Program-made: the position numbers and the translations under genes | Shown: one piece after another, positions 54,701 to 57,820 of the stretch | Layout of the letters: the number at the start of each line of letters is the position of its first letter | Position numbering within the stretch: the first letter of the stretch is position 1 | The notes under the pieces: generated by a model | What the model was told of the DNA's origin: nothing | Databases searched by the model: none | What the model saw: the letters and a program-made list of their open reading frames with translations, nothing else | Assembly: GCA_025618425.1 (NCBI GenBank) | Contig: CM046846.1 | Span: 32,864,309-32,928,308, forward strand | Direction: 5' to 3' | DNA length: 64,000 bases | Source: Heliocidaris tuberculata | Taxonomy: Eukaryota; Echinodermata; Echinoidea; Camarodonta; Echinometridae

Positions 54701-56677
54701 TATCATGATCGTTATGTACTTATAATTATGTAAGTGACACCTGCCTTGGCTACTGTGCATAGTATTCACTTGATCATGATTATTATTCATATGCATTGAT
54801 GACCAACATTCAAAGTACTTGAAGATAAAGTATAGTTCTGGTCATGTGATTACATTGTGAAAGAAACTGTCTCAAAGCAATTGGGAAAGGTAGATCATGT
54901 CTATACATAGAATAATTGTACACTGTGAGGTTTTGAAATCGTCAGAATGGTAAGAAATTGACGCAGTTTTGCTGAGAAGCGCATGCACTACACACAGAAA
55001 TAGGTATATGGTACTGCACAAACATGTGGCATGAATGTTCAGCACTTACAATTCAGCTTTTTTCTCATTGTATTGCGAATAAGAGGGCATTTGGAGAGCA
55101 TTTCTTTTCAGGGGATATGATGTTTTAACAAACTGACCCAAAAGGAATGAGAAAGCTCACAAATTATATTTCACCTTTCACAGAACTCCACCTTCTCATT
55201 AATGCACGGGAAGGAAGCTTTGTGTTTGAATGTCAATTAGGGAACTAGGGAATAATTAAGGAATTCAGCTCAAAGGGTATATAGGGAGAGAAGGAATTGA
55301 GGTCATAGACTATCACAGAGGTCATGATTAAATTTCATTAAGCAATTAATTCATTAAGCCCACTTCCACTTGTTTGGTTGGTTTCAAAGTAGTTGACATG
55401 AACAAGTGTTGCTGGCTTGTGATAACAACTTAATTCCACTTTACACAGAACATGCCCTGTCACCTTAAAGGGGGTACCCAATGCTGAAACAATGTTAGTT
55501 CATTTAAAAGATCATGATTTTATTAGAAGAAAATCATCTGCCTTAAATTTTTTTTTCAATTCGTGTTGCCAGAAAATCCCCGAAATATGGTAAGATTTCA
55601 GGATAATTTGGCCCCTCAGCTGTGTCCCAATTTCAGCTAGGTAACCACAATGACGTCAAAGTGGTTACCTTGTCGCGCAATTATAGCAAAATGCGCGCAA
55701 GGTGTAATGCATTTTGTACAGTCTAGCGCGCAACACATCTGCAATACGCGAACCTGGGTAACCACTTTGACGTCATTGTGGTTACCTAGCTGAAATTGGG
55801 ACACAGCTGAGGGGCCAAAATATCCTGAAGTCTTACCATATTTCGGGGATTTTTCTGGCAACACGAATTTTTTAAAAACTTAAGGCAGATGATTTTCTGC
55901 TAATAAAATCATGATCTTTTAAATGAACTAACATTGTTTCAGCATTGGGTACCCCCTTTAATTCCACTCCCCCCCCCCCCCCCCATCTTCCCATCTTACT
56001 TTGCAGACAGAAACCCTTATCAGTCATAATATGTAAAACAGGGTCTGACCTGTAAGACTATAAACAGTAACACCCCCACCCTTCCCCCACAGGCCTCTAC
56101 TTTAGCTCCTCACAGCCACTGAGAAGCAGGGTTAGGCTTTACTCAAGACACAATGGCTTCTATTCAACTAAAATTTATTAAGCTTGGTCTAAATTCAAGT
56201 TTGACAAAGGAAGTCATGCGAAATTTGTTTGAGTGTCCAAAACGAGTCTACGTGTAACACATGCCCCGGCGACAATTGCTCCAATATCCTCCACTGACCG
56301 AACTAACTTAAACCGTGGACCAAACATTACACCTAACTCTAATCCCAACACTAAACCTAACTCTAATCCCAACACTAAACCTAACTCTAATCCCAACACT
56401 AAACCTAACTCTAATCCCAACACTAAACCTAACCTCAAACCCAATCGCTAACCCTATATCTTTGATGAAAAAAAATCCCCTCAGAAATCGTCGCCAGAGA
56501 AAATGCCAAAGCACCCCTAAAAGAAACTTTGCCTGCAGACAATCCTTTATCCCTTTCTCTTACCATATTGTTAGAGAAAGTAATGGATTATGTGTATTCT
56601 CATCATAATGATTGAAATAAAGCAAGCTTACCTCTTCATTGTCACTCTCATCTGACAGCCTCAGATCATTTCGCAAA
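296..56677 (-). CDS. AFF: AF4/FMR2 family member (AFF1-4 / lilliputian homologue), partial spliced gene
   Basis: Spliced gene read as join of complement 56677-56632, 44718-44642, 21600-21459, 20813-19626, 19281-19172, 18785-18315 and 359-296 (2,098 nt, 699 full codons, no stop). AFF proteins are nuclear disordered scaffolds of the super elongation complex that bring P-TEFb and AF9/ENL to RNA polymerase II. Seen in order, counting from the first full codon: a DLRLS motif (about residue 4), a Ser/Asp/Glu block (residues 52-80), a Ser/Lys-rich region, the stretch [16 protein letters not shown] (423-438) that aligns ungapped with the AF9/ENL-binding strand of AF4, basic KRK/KRSR segments, and [15 protein letters not shown], typical of the start of the AFF C-terminal homology domain. 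Splice phases agree at every junction. The N-terminal homology domain and most of the C-terminal domain are outside the window. Vertebrates have four paralogues; which it would be named after (often AFF4-like) cannot be decided here. Confidence 0.9.
2230..2392. repeat. GA-rich low-complexity tract
   Basis: Purine-rich AGAGAGAG and GGGGGAG runs. The long open frames on the opposite strand here are only Ser/Leu/Phe low complexity and are not genes. Confidence 0.85.
4165..4277. repeat. (GA)n microsatellite ending in a G run
   Basis: GAGAGAGA with occasional AAAG and ACAG interruptions, ending in GGGGGGG. Confidence 0.9.
5515..5753 (+). mobile_element. tRNA-derived SINE
   Basis: The head resembles a tRNA: GGGAGCACGGTGGTATATTGG, then the B-box-like GGTTCAATCC at 5571-5580. 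The body contains TAAATGGGTACTTGGCAA, also seen in modified form in the SINE at 8.4 kb. The tail is ATT-rich (5732-5752), as expected of a retroposed SINE. Polymerase III promoter function is inferred from box similarity only. Confidence 0.72.
6214..6562. repeat. Imperfect tandem duplication, two units of about 170 bp
   Basis: Both units (about 6214-6371 and 6387-6562) share ACAACACGAAATACCTCCAG, ACCCTGCCAAGATT, TCAACCATGAGGGCTCTCTT and a TGGTAARCATTAG end. They differ by point changes and by G-run expansion in the second unit. Confidence 0.8.
7946..8352 (+). mobile_element. TTAA-target MITE, piggyBac-like ends, copy 1
   Basis: A 407-bp element flanked by TTAA at 7942-7945 and 8353-8356. The ends are CCCTTTCAGGA and TTGAAAGGG (inverted). 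The TTAA target and CCC ends are typical of piggyBac-superfamily elements. It has no coding capacity. Three relatives lie at 41.6, 49.8 and 53.7 kb. Confidence 0.85.
8394..8750 (+). mobile_element. tRNA-derived SINE, second type
   Basis: A-box-like TAGCTGAGTGG at 8400-8410 followed by the B-box-like GTTCAAAGC. The body has AAATGGGTACAGGTAGGAAG, then GGAGCGCCTTGAGCACC and GAGCACTATAAAAAT, the usual 3' region of deuterostome SINEs, and a TATTATCATTATTACTATTATT tail. The open frame through it (76 codons) is incidental. Confidence 0.72.
9639..9965. repeat. G homopolymer and GA-rich tracts
   Basis: A G run near 9640-9656, then AGAGAGAG and AAAGAGAG runs at about 9880-9965. The 169-codon antisense frame is Ser/Leu low complexity and not a gene. 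Confidence 0.85.
12190..12830. repeat. Tetranucleotide satellite (CTGT/CTAT/GACT)n
   Basis: About 640 bp of TCTG, CTAT and GACT tetramers. The segment GTCAGTTTGTGTGTCTATCT occurs twice (near 12616 and 12725), so part of the array was itself duplicated. Confidence 0.92.
13739..13966. repeat. Tandem pair of hairpin-forming units
   Basis: Two diverged units (about 13739-13843 and 13858-13966). Each has ATAAGGACCRCTATTCATAA, a CATAACGCGTG centre and then the reverse complement GAATAGCRGT. Each unit could fold on itself. Confidence 0.75.
14509..14575. repeat. (CT)n tract followed by a 23-nt C run
   Basis: TCTCTCTC followed, after a short unique spacer, by 23 consecutive C at 14553-14575. Confidence 0.95.
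14698..15204. mobile_element. TTAA-bounded inverted-repeat element, family 2, copy 1
   Basis: Starts TTAAAGGTCATGTAAAG and ends TACATGAGCTTTAA, an imperfect inverted repeat with TTAA at each edge. It is 507 bp and non-coding. A second copy in the same orientation lies at 35061-35420. Confidence 0.78.
15230..15460. repeat. CT-rich low-complexity tract
   Basis: TCTCTCTC, CTTTCTCTC and related pyrimidine runs. The opposite frame gives only Arg/Glu low complexity. Confidence 0.88.
16750..17245. repeat. CT-rich minisatellite, three units of about 130-140 bp
   Basis: Units begin near 16819, 16950 and 17090. Each carries TCTCAACATCTCTCCATCTC, then TTTTTCTACCTGCCTCTCTG and CTCATTYCATCTCACCCC. A C run at 17060-17076 interrupts it. 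The 140-codon frame across it is repetitive Ser/Leu/Pro and not a gene. Confidence 0.88.
18315..18785 (-). CDS. AFF: AFF exon F: Ser/Arg/His-rich linker before the C-terminal domain
   Basis: 471-nt exon. The acceptor is a strong pyrimidine tract ending CTTCTTCCTATAG and the donor is GACGAAAG followed by GTGAGT. It encodes [17 protein letters not shown] and similar Ser/Arg runs, a His-rich [14 protein letters not shown] stretch, and ends at LELDER. It looks disordered and contains no fold I recognise; AFF proteins have a variable linker here. It starts one base into a codon and ends two bases into one, so the Arg at its end is completed by the first base of the exon at 359-296. The opposite strand is open across it for 211 codons, but this looks like a shadow. 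Confidence 0.85.
18786..19171 (-). other. AFF intron, 386 bp, between exons E and F
   Basis: A short intron with GTAAGT donor and TATAG acceptor. It carries a 19-nt C run at 19125-19143 and nothing else recognisable. Confidence 0.8.
19172..19281 (-). CDS. AFF: AFF exon E: basic NLS-like segment
   Basis: 110-nt exon with acceptor TTGCTTCAG before AAATCTGG and donor CCTAGA followed by GTAAGT. It reads [20 protein letters not shown] and continues into a charged stretch ending in EPTETLE. Clustered Lys/Arg residues look like a nuclear localisation signal; AFF1 has a comparable KKRK/KKIR stretch at the same place. It begins in phase 0 and ends with two bases that pair with the G opening the next exon to form Glu. 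Confidence 0.87.
19282..19625 (-). other. AFF intron, 344 bp, between exons D and E
   Basis: A short AT-rich intron with the weak donor GTTGGT and acceptor TTGCTTCAG. It contains a (TA)n microsatellite at about 19519-19541. Confidence 0.78.
19626..20813 (-). CDS. AFF: AFF exon D: large disordered exon with AF9/ENL-binding-like motif
   Basis: 1,188-nt exon (396 codons, phase 0 at both ends) with acceptor TTTCAG before AAGAAGTCTTAC. It opens with [16 protein letters not shown] at the position of the family's NKWQLDxWLxKV segment. A long Ser/Lys/Pro-rich disordered stretch follows, with polyserine and a basic [10 protein letters not shown] segment next to DTDSDSEDE. Several psi-K-x-E sites (VKFEP, VKSEP, IKFEQ) resemble SUMO acceptor motifs. 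Near 19814-19770 [16 protein letters not shown] matches, without gaps, the AF4/AFF strand that binds the AF9/ENL AHD domain. It ends in the basic [10 protein letters not shown]. The donor GAG then GTTGGT is weaker than the others; without splicing there, six more residues and a stop would follow. Confidence 0.93.
20814..21458 (-). other. AFF intron, 645 bp, between exons C and D
   Basis: Donor GTAATG, acceptor GTTTCAG. About a third is a copy of the TTAGGG-core palindromic element (21221-21440), starting about 20 bp from the donor. Confidence 0.8.
21221..21440 (-). mobile_element. TTAGGG-core palindromic element, copy 1
   Basis: Read on the minus strand: GTAAGACACATGCTCCCGTG, then CCTTGGACCAAACACTATAC, telomere-like AACCCTAAACCTAACC, TATATATCTTTGACAAAG and CTGGAGCAATGACAG. 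The same blocks in the same order occur at 56.25 kb. It lies wholly inside the intron between exons C and D. Confidence 0.72.
21459..21600 (-). CDS. AFF: AFF exon C: acidic-serine (SDE-like) block of the transactivation region
   Basis: 142-nt exon with acceptor CTCCTACAG and donor CCCAAG followed by GTAATG. After the split Arg codon it encodes [20 protein letters not shown], then repeated [15 protein letters not shown] and finally PPPSPPK. The run of Ser, Asp and Glu followed by prolines matches the acidic-serine block of AFF transactivation regions, which in vertebrates lies just before a TNKWQLDxWL motif. It ends in phase 0. The acidic run fits the SDE element thought to recruit general transcription factors; that role is inferred from the family. 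Reading past the donor stays open for many codons, so retention of the following intron would add an unrelated tail. Confidence 0.9.
23662..23991. mobile_element. MITE with TAGGGTRCRTTT ends
   Basis: The left end TAGGGTACATTTAGAC and the inverted right end TAGGGTGCGTTTGTTTATAC both lead to CAGAATGAGC further in. The inside is non-coding and rich in AAACGC/GCGTTT pairs. Confidence 0.72.
26115..26470. repeat. Purine-rich (GAAA/AGAG) tract
   Basis: About 350 bp of AGAAAGAG, GAAAAAG and AGAGAGAG. The 156-codon antisense frame is a Phe/Leu/Ser artefact of this composition. Confidence 0.88.
26983..27031. repeat. (AAAT)n microsatellite
   Basis: A C run and A run lead into TAAATAAATAAATAAATAAA. Confidence 0.93.
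27370..27557. mobile_element. TA-flanked MITE with TACTGTAAAAC ends
   Basis: 188 bp with TACTGTAAAACATGAAA at the left and TTTCTGGTTTTACAGTA at the right (inverted match TACTGTAAAAC). TACTGTA...TACAGTA ends at TA are usual for Tc1/mariner-type MITEs. The inside contains TTCGCG/CGCGGA motifs like those at 44.9 kb. The small open frame within it is incidental. Confidence 0.72.
29156..29280. repeat. Minisatellite, four copies of a 31-bp unit
   Basis: The unit is GGGATAATAGTAGAGATAAC followed by TCACTGTAGCT, repeated four times with one to three changes; units begin at 29156, 29187, 29218 and 29249. Confidence 0.93.
29441..29497. repeat. Short palindromic repeat, copy 1
   Basis: GAGCCAAAAGGGCATTA pairs with TAACGCCCTTCTGGCTA across a ~25-nt loop. 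A related hairpin is at 62911-62969. Confidence 0.7.
30222..30608. repeat. Diverged tandem repeat, about five to six units
   Basis: Units start with GATCAATAWRGCACTGTTCA and contain ACACAGCACCAATAAARTC. They begin near 30244, 30289, 30411, 30481 and 30551, with period near 70 bp in the second half. Confidence 0.75.
31262..31417. mobile_element. hAT-like MITE with 8-bp target duplication
   Basis: A 156-bp element with ends CAGAGGCGGATC and GATCTGCCACTG (inverted match 10 of 12). It is flanked on both sides by CACCAGGG (31254-31261 and 31418-31425). An 8-bp duplication and CAG ends fit the hAT superfamily. It is non-coding. Confidence 0.82.
31423..31748. mobile_element. GGGGGTGTTTCAT foldback element with 46-bp perfect ends
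   Basis: The left arm 31423-31468 and right arm 31703-31748 are perfect inverted repeats over 46 bp, and the match continues with a few mismatches for about 15 bp more. The arms contain TTTCATAAAGCTGTTCGTAA. CAG on both sides may be a 3-bp target duplication. The hAT-like element at 31262 is inserted at its left edge. Confidence 0.85.
33690..33900 (-). mobile_element. Probable SINE fragment in reverse orientation
   Basis: On the minus strand it contains CGGTATAGTGGTACACC (A-box-like), then GTTAAGAACCCACTGCACGA and GGATGTTAAATCAAGGCCC, which look like the body of echinoderm SINEs. Ends were not defined. Confidence 0.45.
35061..35420. mobile_element. TTAA-bounded inverted-repeat element, family 2, copy 2
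   Basis: Starts TTAAAGGTCATGTTTAG and ends TACATGCGCTTTAA. Internal blocks such as TTTTGGTAAGCCCTCAAAAA and ACTAGCAATACTAAGACACT match the copy at 14698. It is 360 bp, shorter because of internal deletions. Confidence 0.82.
35926..35980. repeat. 10-bp tandem repeat (TGCAATATAA)n
   Basis: Five and a half near-perfect copies of TGCAATATAA. Confidence 0.95.
37332..37514. repeat. Tandem repeat, three units of about 60 bp
   Basis: Each unit has CCCTTATCACTTTCCTGGCA, ACTAGTCTGACA and TTCAGACCC, with units beginning near 37332, 37395 and 37454. Confidence 0.88.
41530..42085 (+). mobile_element. TTAGGG-core palindromic element, copy 2, split by a MITE
   Basis: The left end TGTACAAGGCATGCTCCAGT with ATAACTGCTC and the right end CCTGGAGCAATTGCTGC match the family ends. 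The core CTAACCCTAACCCTAACCC lies at 42027-42045, followed by TATATTTTTGATAAAAC. The copy is cut in two by the TTAT-flanked MITE at 41598-42014. The right limit is uncertain. Confidence 0.68.
41598..42014 (-). mobile_element. TTAA-type MITE, piggyBac-like ends, copy 2
   Basis: 417 bp in reverse orientation, flanked by TTAT at 41594-41597 and 42015-42018. Ends CCTTTTCGAG and CCTGAAAGGG. Its matched TTAT flanks and its position inside another repeat confirm the 4-bp target duplication. Confidence 0.85.
42250..42479. mobile_element. TTAGGG-core palindromic element, copy 3, with 9-10 bp target duplication
   Basis: Flanked by the direct repeat GCTCAGGGGG (42240-42249 and 42480-42489). Its inverted ends, 42256-42282 and 42445-42471, agree at 25 of 27 positions (GACATTTGCTCCTGCGACA and similar). 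The centre holds an uninterrupted (TTAGGG)n run. Confidence 0.83.
42374..42422. repeat. Interstitial telomere-like (TTAGGG)n tract
   Basis: About eight TTAGGG units, the first and last variant (TTAGGA), inside the palindromic element 42250-42479. It is not a chromosome end. Confidence 0.95.
44642..44718 (-). CDS. AFF: AFF exon B: Ser/Thr/Glu-rich linker
   Basis: 77-nt exon with acceptor CTCTCACAG before ACGCAAG and donor CTCAAAG followed by GTATGT. It reads [20 protein letters not shown] and then THSSQ, ending with two bases (AG) that join the first base of the next exon to give Arg. It starts in phase 0, as exon A demands. The sequence is low complexity and shows no motif of its own; its place between the DLXLS exon and the acidic-serine exon, with matching phase on both sides, is the main support. 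Confidence 0.82.
44879..45163. mobile_element. TA-flanked MITE with TACTGTATAAGCCATA ends
   Basis: 285 bp. The left end TACTGTATAAGCCATATATT and right end TTTATGGCTTATACAGTA are inverted repeats. The inside is rich in TTCGCGAA/CGCGAAT motifs. The 159-codon plus-strand frame here runs through the element and is not a gene. Confidence 0.82.
46090..46611. mobile_element. MITE with TTGAGGC...TACGGCATC ends and GGGTA-rich interior
   Basis: Inverted ends TTGAGGCAAGTACGGCATCC and TTGAGGCCTGTACGGCATCT (23 of 27 over the full end). The interior repeats AAAAGGGTA/AATAGGGTAT motifs. It is followed by a 22-nt C run at 46620-46641. Confidence 0.75.
47034..47075. repeat. (CA)n microsatellite
   Basis: ACACACACAC with a few interruptions. 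More scattered CACACA lies at 47.8-48.0 kb. Confidence 0.93.
49764..50163 (-). mobile_element. TTAA-target MITE, piggyBac-like ends, copy 3
   Basis: 400 bp in reverse orientation, flanked by TTAA at 49760-49763 and 50164-50167. Ends CCTTTTTGTGACC and CCTGAAAGGG. The internal CCAATTTGAAGAA and ATTTAGCCCTTAAATAATTC match the other copies. Confidence 0.86.
50175..50633 (+). mobile_element. 3' end of a non-LTR retrotransposon (CR1/L2-type reverse transcriptase C-terminus), decayed
   Basis: One frame reads [19 protein letters not shown] followed by [14 protein letters not shown]. This matches the C-terminal pattern YGxRAFSxxAPxLWNxLPxxIR...SxxxFKxxLKTxLF of CR1/L2-group LINE open reading frames. 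The conserved Trp is Arg here. A frame change and stop follow at about 50352, so it is inactive. An untranslated stretch and an (ATT)n tail at 50608-50633 end the copy. No polymerase or endonuclease domain is present. Confidence 0.78.
51326..51827. mobile_element. Long-arm hairpin element, TTAA-bounded
   Basis: Arms of about 190 bp (51326-51520 and 51635-51827) are inverted repeats, beginning TTAAAGGGAAAGTTCACCCT and ending GGTGAACTTCCCCTTTAA. Both arms carry GTGACGTCACATGCGAGCAG or its complement. A diverged AT-rich loop joins them. Confidence 0.88.
52777..52798. repeat. 22-nt C homopolymer
   Basis: Uninterrupted C run. The short antisense frame starting here is an artefact of it. Confidence 0.95.
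53708..53925 (+). mobile_element. TTAA-target MITE, copy 4, truncated
   Basis: The left half of the element only, from CCTTTGTTAGGAATTATTTA to GTGTTGCCAATTTA. The terminal CCCTTTC is altered and the right half is missing, replaced by the element starting at 53932. Confidence 0.75.
53932..54190. mobile_element. MITE with GGCCCGTATTCTGAAC ends
   Basis: The left end GGCCCGTATTCTGAACTCCG and the inverted right end GGTCCATATTCTGAACGCCG agree at 16 of 20. The inside has repeated GGTTTAACCTTA/GTTAAACC motifs. Non-coding. Confidence 0.75.
54289..54678. mobile_element. TTAA-bounded repeat, family 3, copy 1
   Basis: Starts TTAAAGATAAAGTTGAGTTC and ends AGAACTCAAGCTTCGCTTTAA; the ends are partly inverted (TTGAGTTC...GAACTCAA). 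Copies follow at 54819 and 57452. Confidence 0.78.
54819..55202. mobile_element. TTAA-bounded repeat, family 3, copy 2
   Basis: GAAGATAAAGTATAGTTCTG to CAGAACTCCACCTTCTCATTAA. It is more diverged, and its left TTAA has become TTGA. Confidence 0.75.
55465..55961. mobile_element. Long hairpin element with about 207-bp near-perfect arms
   Basis: The arms 55465-55671 and 55755-55961 are inverted repeats with only a few differences, starting TTAAAGGGGGTACCCAATGC. The inner ends contain GGTAACCACAATGACGTCAA. An 83-bp GC-richer loop with GCGCGCAA motifs separates them. Confidence 0.92.
56251..56507 (+). mobile_element. TTAGGG-core palindromic element, copy 4, with 24-bp internal repeat
   Basis: Starts GTAACACATGCCCCGGCGAC with AATTGCTCC, then CCGTGGACCAAACATTACAC. 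The core is a 24-bp degenerate telomere-like unit (CTAACTCTAATCCCAACACT plus AAAC) repeated about four times at 56332-56430, then CTAACCCTATATCTTTGATG and GTCGCCAGAGAAAATGCC. The small frames with NPNT or LVLG repeats are translations of this array. Confidence 0.78.
56632..56677 (-). CDS. AFF: AFF exon A: DLXLS motif
   Basis: 46-nt exon. The acceptor reads TTTATAG before TTTGCG and the donor GAAGAG then GTAAGC. One leading base completes a codon from an exon outside the window; the rest reads [15 protein letters not shown]. The DLRLS core is the DLXLS motif of the AFF pSER (serine-rich transactivation) region, followed by the usual acidic tail. It ends in phase 0, matching the next exon. It is short, but motif, splice sites and phase together make it secure. 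No exon upstream of it was recognised up to base 64000. Confidence 0.86.
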
Positions 56678-56785
56678 CTATAAAGTGAGGAACAGAACAA
56701 AAAACAGTAGAAATAGAATCAATAAATTACTGACATGCAACTATCTTATTTCAAATCAACGCAAGAAAAATTGTTTGACAGATCA

Positions 56786-56925
56786 GGGCCCCATTTCATA
56801 AAACTTGTTATCAATGACAAGGTACAATAATTGTTATAAGCTACTGAAATCCTTAAATCTGATTGGCTGATAGCAACTTTATCATAGAAATGGGGCAGTT
56901 GATATTGTTTTATGAAACAGGACCC
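56786..56925. mobile_element. Small foldback with GGGYCCYRTTTCATAAAAC ends
   Basis: The left end GGGCCCCATTTCATAAAACT and the inverted right end GGGTCCTGTTTCATAAAACA match at 16 of 20. The interior CTGATTGGCTGATAGCAA with ATGGGGCAG is typical of short palindromic elements. Confidence 0.7.
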
Positions 56926-57451
56926 AGGAGTTATTAATACAATGTTTGCATAAAATGGGAATGAAATTAAAAGAAGTAATAGCAGCAATAGCAGTATCAA
57001 TATATCAGTAGTAAAGGAAGTCAAAAGAAGTTATAGTATGAATGAACACTTCAGCATTTCATATCCTTGTTTCAAATTATATGGTGAACTGCAAAACCAG
57101 AAACTTTTGCTTGCAAGAAACTTTCACACATTTCATGAGTTGTTCAGGTTTGAGAAATTTGAAAGCTGCAAAATAATTTAATCAAAGTTGCTACAACAAT
57201 GAATAGTCCTAACTGGCAACAGTTTCATGATGCAAAATTTTCTGGTTTTTCAGAAGTGAAATATTTTTCAAACAAAATGAAATTGTAGAAATTTATGCAA
57301 AACTTTGCAAAAAAATGTAGAAAACAAATGAAAAAGAAAGGAGATGAAATTCTCTAATGAACAATCATAAAAGAGCTCACTAGTGTCACGTTTTAACTTT
57401 TTACCAGTATTTTAAAAACGATCATTTCGTTTGTTGAAATTCAGAAGGGCA

Positions 57452-57820
57452 TTAAAGATAAAGCTGAGTTATGATCATGAGATGAATTGTGAAAGAAACT
57501 GTCTCAAAGAAATTGAGAAGGGTTGATAATATAGCACATAAGTATTGGTGTATGCTGTAAGGTTTTGGAATCACCAAAATTATTGACTCAATCTTGCTGA
57601 GATTCACATACACTGCACACAGAAATATGTATATAGGACTACACTCAAATGTTCGGCCTGAACATTTCAGCTGTTTCTTGTCATATTTTGAATGAAGCAT
57701 TTGAAGAGCAATCCTTTTCAGGCGACAAATCTACTGTGATAATCTTCCAAACTAACATAATAAGAATGAGAAAGCTCACAAATTATTTTTTACCTTTCCC
57801 AGAACTCAACCTTCCCTTAA
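57452..57820. mobile_element. TTAA-bounded repeat, family 3, copy 3
   Basis: TTAAAGATAAAGCTGAGTTA to AGAACTCAACCTTCCCTTAA. The internal GTGTATGCTGTAAGGTTTTG and GAATGAGAAAGCTCACAAAT match copy 1 exactly. Confidence 0.83.

Larger units (their letters stand above)
44719..56631 (-). other. AFF intron, 11,913 bp, between exons A and B
   Basis: The phases of exons A and B join directly (0/0). It is rich in elements: TACTGTATAAGCCATA MITE (44.9 kb), GGGTA-rich MITE (46.1 kb), TTAA MITEs (49.8, 53.7 kb), non-LTR 3' end (50.2 kb), long hairpins (51.3, 55.5 kb), two copies of a TTAA-bounded repeat (54.3, 54.8 kb) and a TTAGGG-type element (56.25 kb). Nothing was recognised in 45200-46080, 47100-49700 or 51850-53700 beyond microsatellites and homopolymers. 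Confidence 0.72.
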
